A stretch of DNA of 64,000 bases from Pantoea sp. AS-PWVM4. GTDB lineage: Bacteria > Pseudomonadota > Gammaproteobacteria > Enterobacterales > Enterobacteriaceae. Where the stretch lies: positions 62,001 through 126,000 of the forward strand of contig NZ_ASZC01000020.1 in the NCBI RefSeq assembly GCF_000468095.1. The letters run 5' to 3'. Both the position numbers and the translations under genes were made by a program. Positions 61,926 to 64,000 of this stretch are shown here, one piece after another; position 1 is the stretch's first letter, and each line of letters begins with the position of its first letter. A model generated the notes under the pieces. It saw only the letters and a program-made list of their open reading frames with translations, was not told the origin of the DNA and searched no databases.

Positions 61926-62366
61926 TCAACGTGCCGCATAAATAATAAAAGTCACCACGCCAAAGATCTCCAGTTGTTCATCTTCTGCCGGGGTAATCGG
62001 CGCGTAGCGTGGGTTCATGGCGAGCAGTTGCACACGCGGAAACTGTTGTAACCGTTTAACCGTAAACTCGCCGTTAATGGCCGCCACCACAATATCGCCA
62101 TGTTTCGCATCCAGCGCACTGTCGACCACCAGTAAATCCCCTTCACTGATATTCGCGTCGCGCATGGAATCCCCTTCCACCCGGACAAAATAGGTGGCGT
62201 TGGGATGGGCGACCAGATGCTTGTTCAGATCCAGCCTGCGCTCGACGTAATCTGCCGCCGGGGAGGGGAAACCGCAGTGGACTCGCTCAAGAAAGAGTGG
62301 CAATTGATGCGGCGGTGCACCGGGCATCGGACGCATCAAGAGAGGAGAGAAGGGATGAACTTTCAT
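61926..62366 (-). CDS. umuD: UmuD, SOS mutagenesis protein and LexA-like peptidase
   Basis: 146 residues. The self-cleavage site is Cys31-Gly32 in RVHCGFPSPAADYVE. The catalytic dyad is Ser67 in EGDSMRD and Lys104 in FTVKRLQ. RecA-stimulated cleavage gives UmuD', which with UmuC forms polymerase V. The N-terminal arm is about 7 residues longer than in E. coli. A LexA box precedes the gene. No umuC follows: the next gene downstream is the convergent PQQ dehydrogenase. Confidence 0.94.
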   Translation of the reverse strand: MKVHPFSPLLMRPMPGAPPHQLPLFLERVHCGFPSPAADYVERRLDLNKHLVAHPNATYFVRVEGDSMRDANISEGDLLVVDSALDAKHGDIVVAAINGEFTVKRLQQFPRVQLLAMNPRYAPITPAEDEQLEIFGVVTFIIYAAR

Positions 62367-62385
62367 GGCGAATTCTCAATGATAA

Positions 62386-62405
62386 AACTGTACGTATATA
62401 CAGTA
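62386..62405 (-). promoter_or_regulatory. LexA (SOS) box of umuD
   Basis: CTGTACGTATATACAG (62388-62403), with intact CTG and CAG ends 10 bp apart, lies 21 bp before the umuD ATG. Confidence 0.92.
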
Positions 62406-62471
62406 TTATTGTCAGTCAATTCTGAGATCGCAATACGTTATCCCACCATTATTTTGTAAAACCCATTAATA

Positions 62472-63818
62472 TCAATTAATTGGTGAGTTTTCCTCGTGTA
62501 ATGTCACCGCCGGTCCCTCAGCCAGCGTTTTTCCTTTATTTGCGCTAACAGACACATGATCCAGCCTTGCGGTGACGTATCTGGCCTGCACCCCGTATTC
62601 AGCGGTGATGGCAATATGGTGCAGATTGACATCGGTGATCGGGGCTTCCGGCAATCCGCTCAATATCATGGCGTATTTGGCACCGGTTGCCGCCAGATGA
62701 TTGACGGTGATACCTGAGATAAAAGGCGTGGTGGCCGTCACCGGCGCTGGCGTGATAGGGGCAACCAGTGAATGACCTGCCGCACCGGCCTGACCGGAGT
62801 AACTGTCGGTAACCAGCAGCGGTGTGGCAACATTTGTCATCGTCACATGGTCAACCAGGAATGGCCCAATCTTGTTGCCGCGATCGCGACCTGATTTCAC
62901 GCGCAGCCCATTTTCGGCGCCGATAAATCTCACATGTGAAACCACCACGTTGCCGATACCGTTGATCGTCTCGCTACCCAGTGATATCCCATGTCCTTGT
63001 CTCATCACGGAATCCTGAACAGTGATATTTTCAGATTTTCCTCCGCTGCCCACGGTGATACCTGATTTGATGGCGATATGATCATCACCGGTACTGATGT
63101 CGGCGTGTTTTATCAGGATGTCTGTAGAAGAAACGATATCGATACCATCGGTATTCGGTGAGGTGATGGGGTTATCGACGGTCAGTTGATCAATATTCAG
63201 CTGATGGCTATTTCTGAGTACCAGGTTCCACATGGGGGAGTTGGTTAGCCGGATATGATGAATCTCTGAGGATGACACATTATTCATTTCCACCAGCCAG
63301 GGCCTGGGCATGCCATTTGCCAGAGGTATCCCTTTATATTTTGCTGTAAAAGCCTCCGGATGGCCGGACCTGACGGTATTGCGCAAATCGATCGCGGCTG
63401 GCCACCAGGCTTGCGCACCGTTGCCATCAATGGTCCCGCCACCCTCAATCGCCACATGACTGACACCATTGGCGAGGATGAATGCCTCATTCGGCTGTGT
63501 GGGCCTGCCAAGAAAGGCATCCACGAACTGGCGAGTATCGGGGGTGGCTTCCAGGGTAACGCCGTCGGGAATCACTAATCTCACGTTGCTTTTTAACGCG
63601 ATCGGACCTGAAAGCCACACCCCTGACCCCAGTGTGACTTTACCTCCGCCTTTTTGCGCACACAGATCAATCGCTTGTTGAATGGCCCTGGTATTCAGCG
63701 TTACGCCATCGCCCTTGCCACCGAAATCAGCGGGGGAGCAAAGAAAGGGCGCGGCAGCGGCGCACAAGGGAGTCAGGCTTACGGCGACTAAAGCAAAACC
63801 GAACGTTGTTTTCTTCAT
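62472..63818 (-). CDS. secreted glycoside hydrolase family 28 (polygalacturonase-like)
   Basis: 448 residues with a signal peptide cleaved near CAAAA-PF (about residue 22). The GH28 parallel beta-helix motifs are in order: NTDGIDI near 223, TGDDHIAIK near 243 (catalytic Asp pair), GHGISLGSE near 276 (catalytic His) and LRVKSGRDRG near 305 (RxK). The enzyme cleaves homogalacturonan or a related pectin. It fits a plant-associated life. Whether it is endo- or exo-acting cannot be told. Confidence 0.92.
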   Translation of the reverse strand: MKKTTFGFALVAVSLTPLCAAAAPFLCSPADFGGKGDGVTLNTRAIQQAIDLCAQKGGGKVTLGSGVWLSGPIALKSNVRLVIPDGVTLEATPDTRQFVDAFLGRPTQPNEAFILANGVSHVAIEGGGTIDGNGAQAWWPAAIDLRNTVRSGHPEAFTAKYKGIPLANGMPRPWLVEMNNVSSSEIHHIRLTNSPMWNLVLRNSHQLNIDQLTVDNPITSPNTDGIDIVSSTDILIKHADISTGDDHIAIKSGITVGSGGKSENITVQDSVMRQGHGISLGSETINGIGNVVVSHVRFIGAENGLRVKSGRDRGNKIGPFLVDHVTMTNVATPLLVTDSYSGQAGAAGHSLVAPITPAPVTATTPFISGITVNHLAATGAKYAMILSGLPEAPITDVNLHHIAITAEYGVQARYVTARLDHVSVSANKGKTLAEGPAVTLHEENSPIN

Positions 63819-64000
63819 GATATTGACGTCAATCCATAGAAATTAAGCACAGCCCATCAATGTAGCGTTGCCGACAAAAGCGGAGTAGAAGAAAGCCGCG
63901 TAGTGGGGGCGCGTTTTCTTGAGTATTTGTTTTTTCGATGTATTTATTCCGGGCAAATGCAAGCAAATATTGCGCGAGGTTATTTGCCATTGCCATTATC

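Overview
The window looks like the chromosome of a plant-associated enterobacterium of the Erwiniaceae, most likely Pantoea or a close relative. This rests on gene order and protein resemblance; no database search was run. Several blocks follow the Escherichia coli order (ldcA-emtA, ycgR-ymgE, treA, ghrA-ycdX-ycdY). Between them sit plant-niche genes: a secreted GH28 pectinase, a PQQ glucose dehydrogenase, a siderophore receptor and many sugar or nitrogen uptake operons. A short palindrome (core GCGCGATTTATCGCGC) recurs at about ten intergenic sites.

Layout. 1-6.7 kb: small envelope and hypothetical genes, an exported Ppx/GppA-like protein, ldcA and emtA. 6.8-15.4 kb: a sugar locus with a SorC-type regulator, a ribose-type ABC transporter, a DUF2291 protein, a split transketolase and an FGGY kinase. 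Two start regions share an AT-rich palindrome that is probably the regulator's operator. 15.6-24.4 kb: ycgR, ymgE, a TonB receptor, treA, ghrA, ycdX and ycdY. A RelE-type toxin-antitoxin cassette sits between ycdX and ycdY, and a perfect 110-bp copy of the ycdX 3' end lies on its far side. 24.4-30 kb: a CoA-transferase, an EamA permease, a glutamine amidotransferase, a PmtA-like methyltransferase and an AldB-type aldehyde dehydrogenase.

30-42.7 kb is the most interesting part. It holds a 13-gene regulon: a polar amino-acid ABC transporter, an FAD dehydrogenase, an SDR-like protein, a luciferase-like monooxygenase, a Rieske oxygenase, an aldo-keto reductase, a type III glutamine-synthetase-like ligase, a TetR regulator, a MetX-like hydrolase, and two small proteins that resemble the two parts of cucumopine synthase (DUF3830 plus helical bundle). 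Five copies of an 8-4-8 dyad, TTAATTAA-N4-TTAATTAA, lie at its start regions. Two of those regions also carry sigma-54 promoters, one with an NtrC-like site upstream. I read it as a nitrogen-limitation-induced, substrate-derepressed pathway for uptake and breakdown of an amine or opine-like compound. The substrate is unknown.

43-53 kb is a fumarate metabolism block: class I fumarase, a CitT/TtdT-type carboxylate transporter, a soluble three-domain NADH:fumarate reductase, its flavin transferase ApbE, and DcuSR, with a perfect FNR-type site in the intergenic region. 53-64 kb: msrA, a flavin reductase, a P-loop kinase, then umuC and umuD separated by 5.7 kb (each with its own LexA box) around a sigma-54-type nitrate/taurine-family ABC operon and a PQQ dehydrogenase, and finally the GH28 pectinase.
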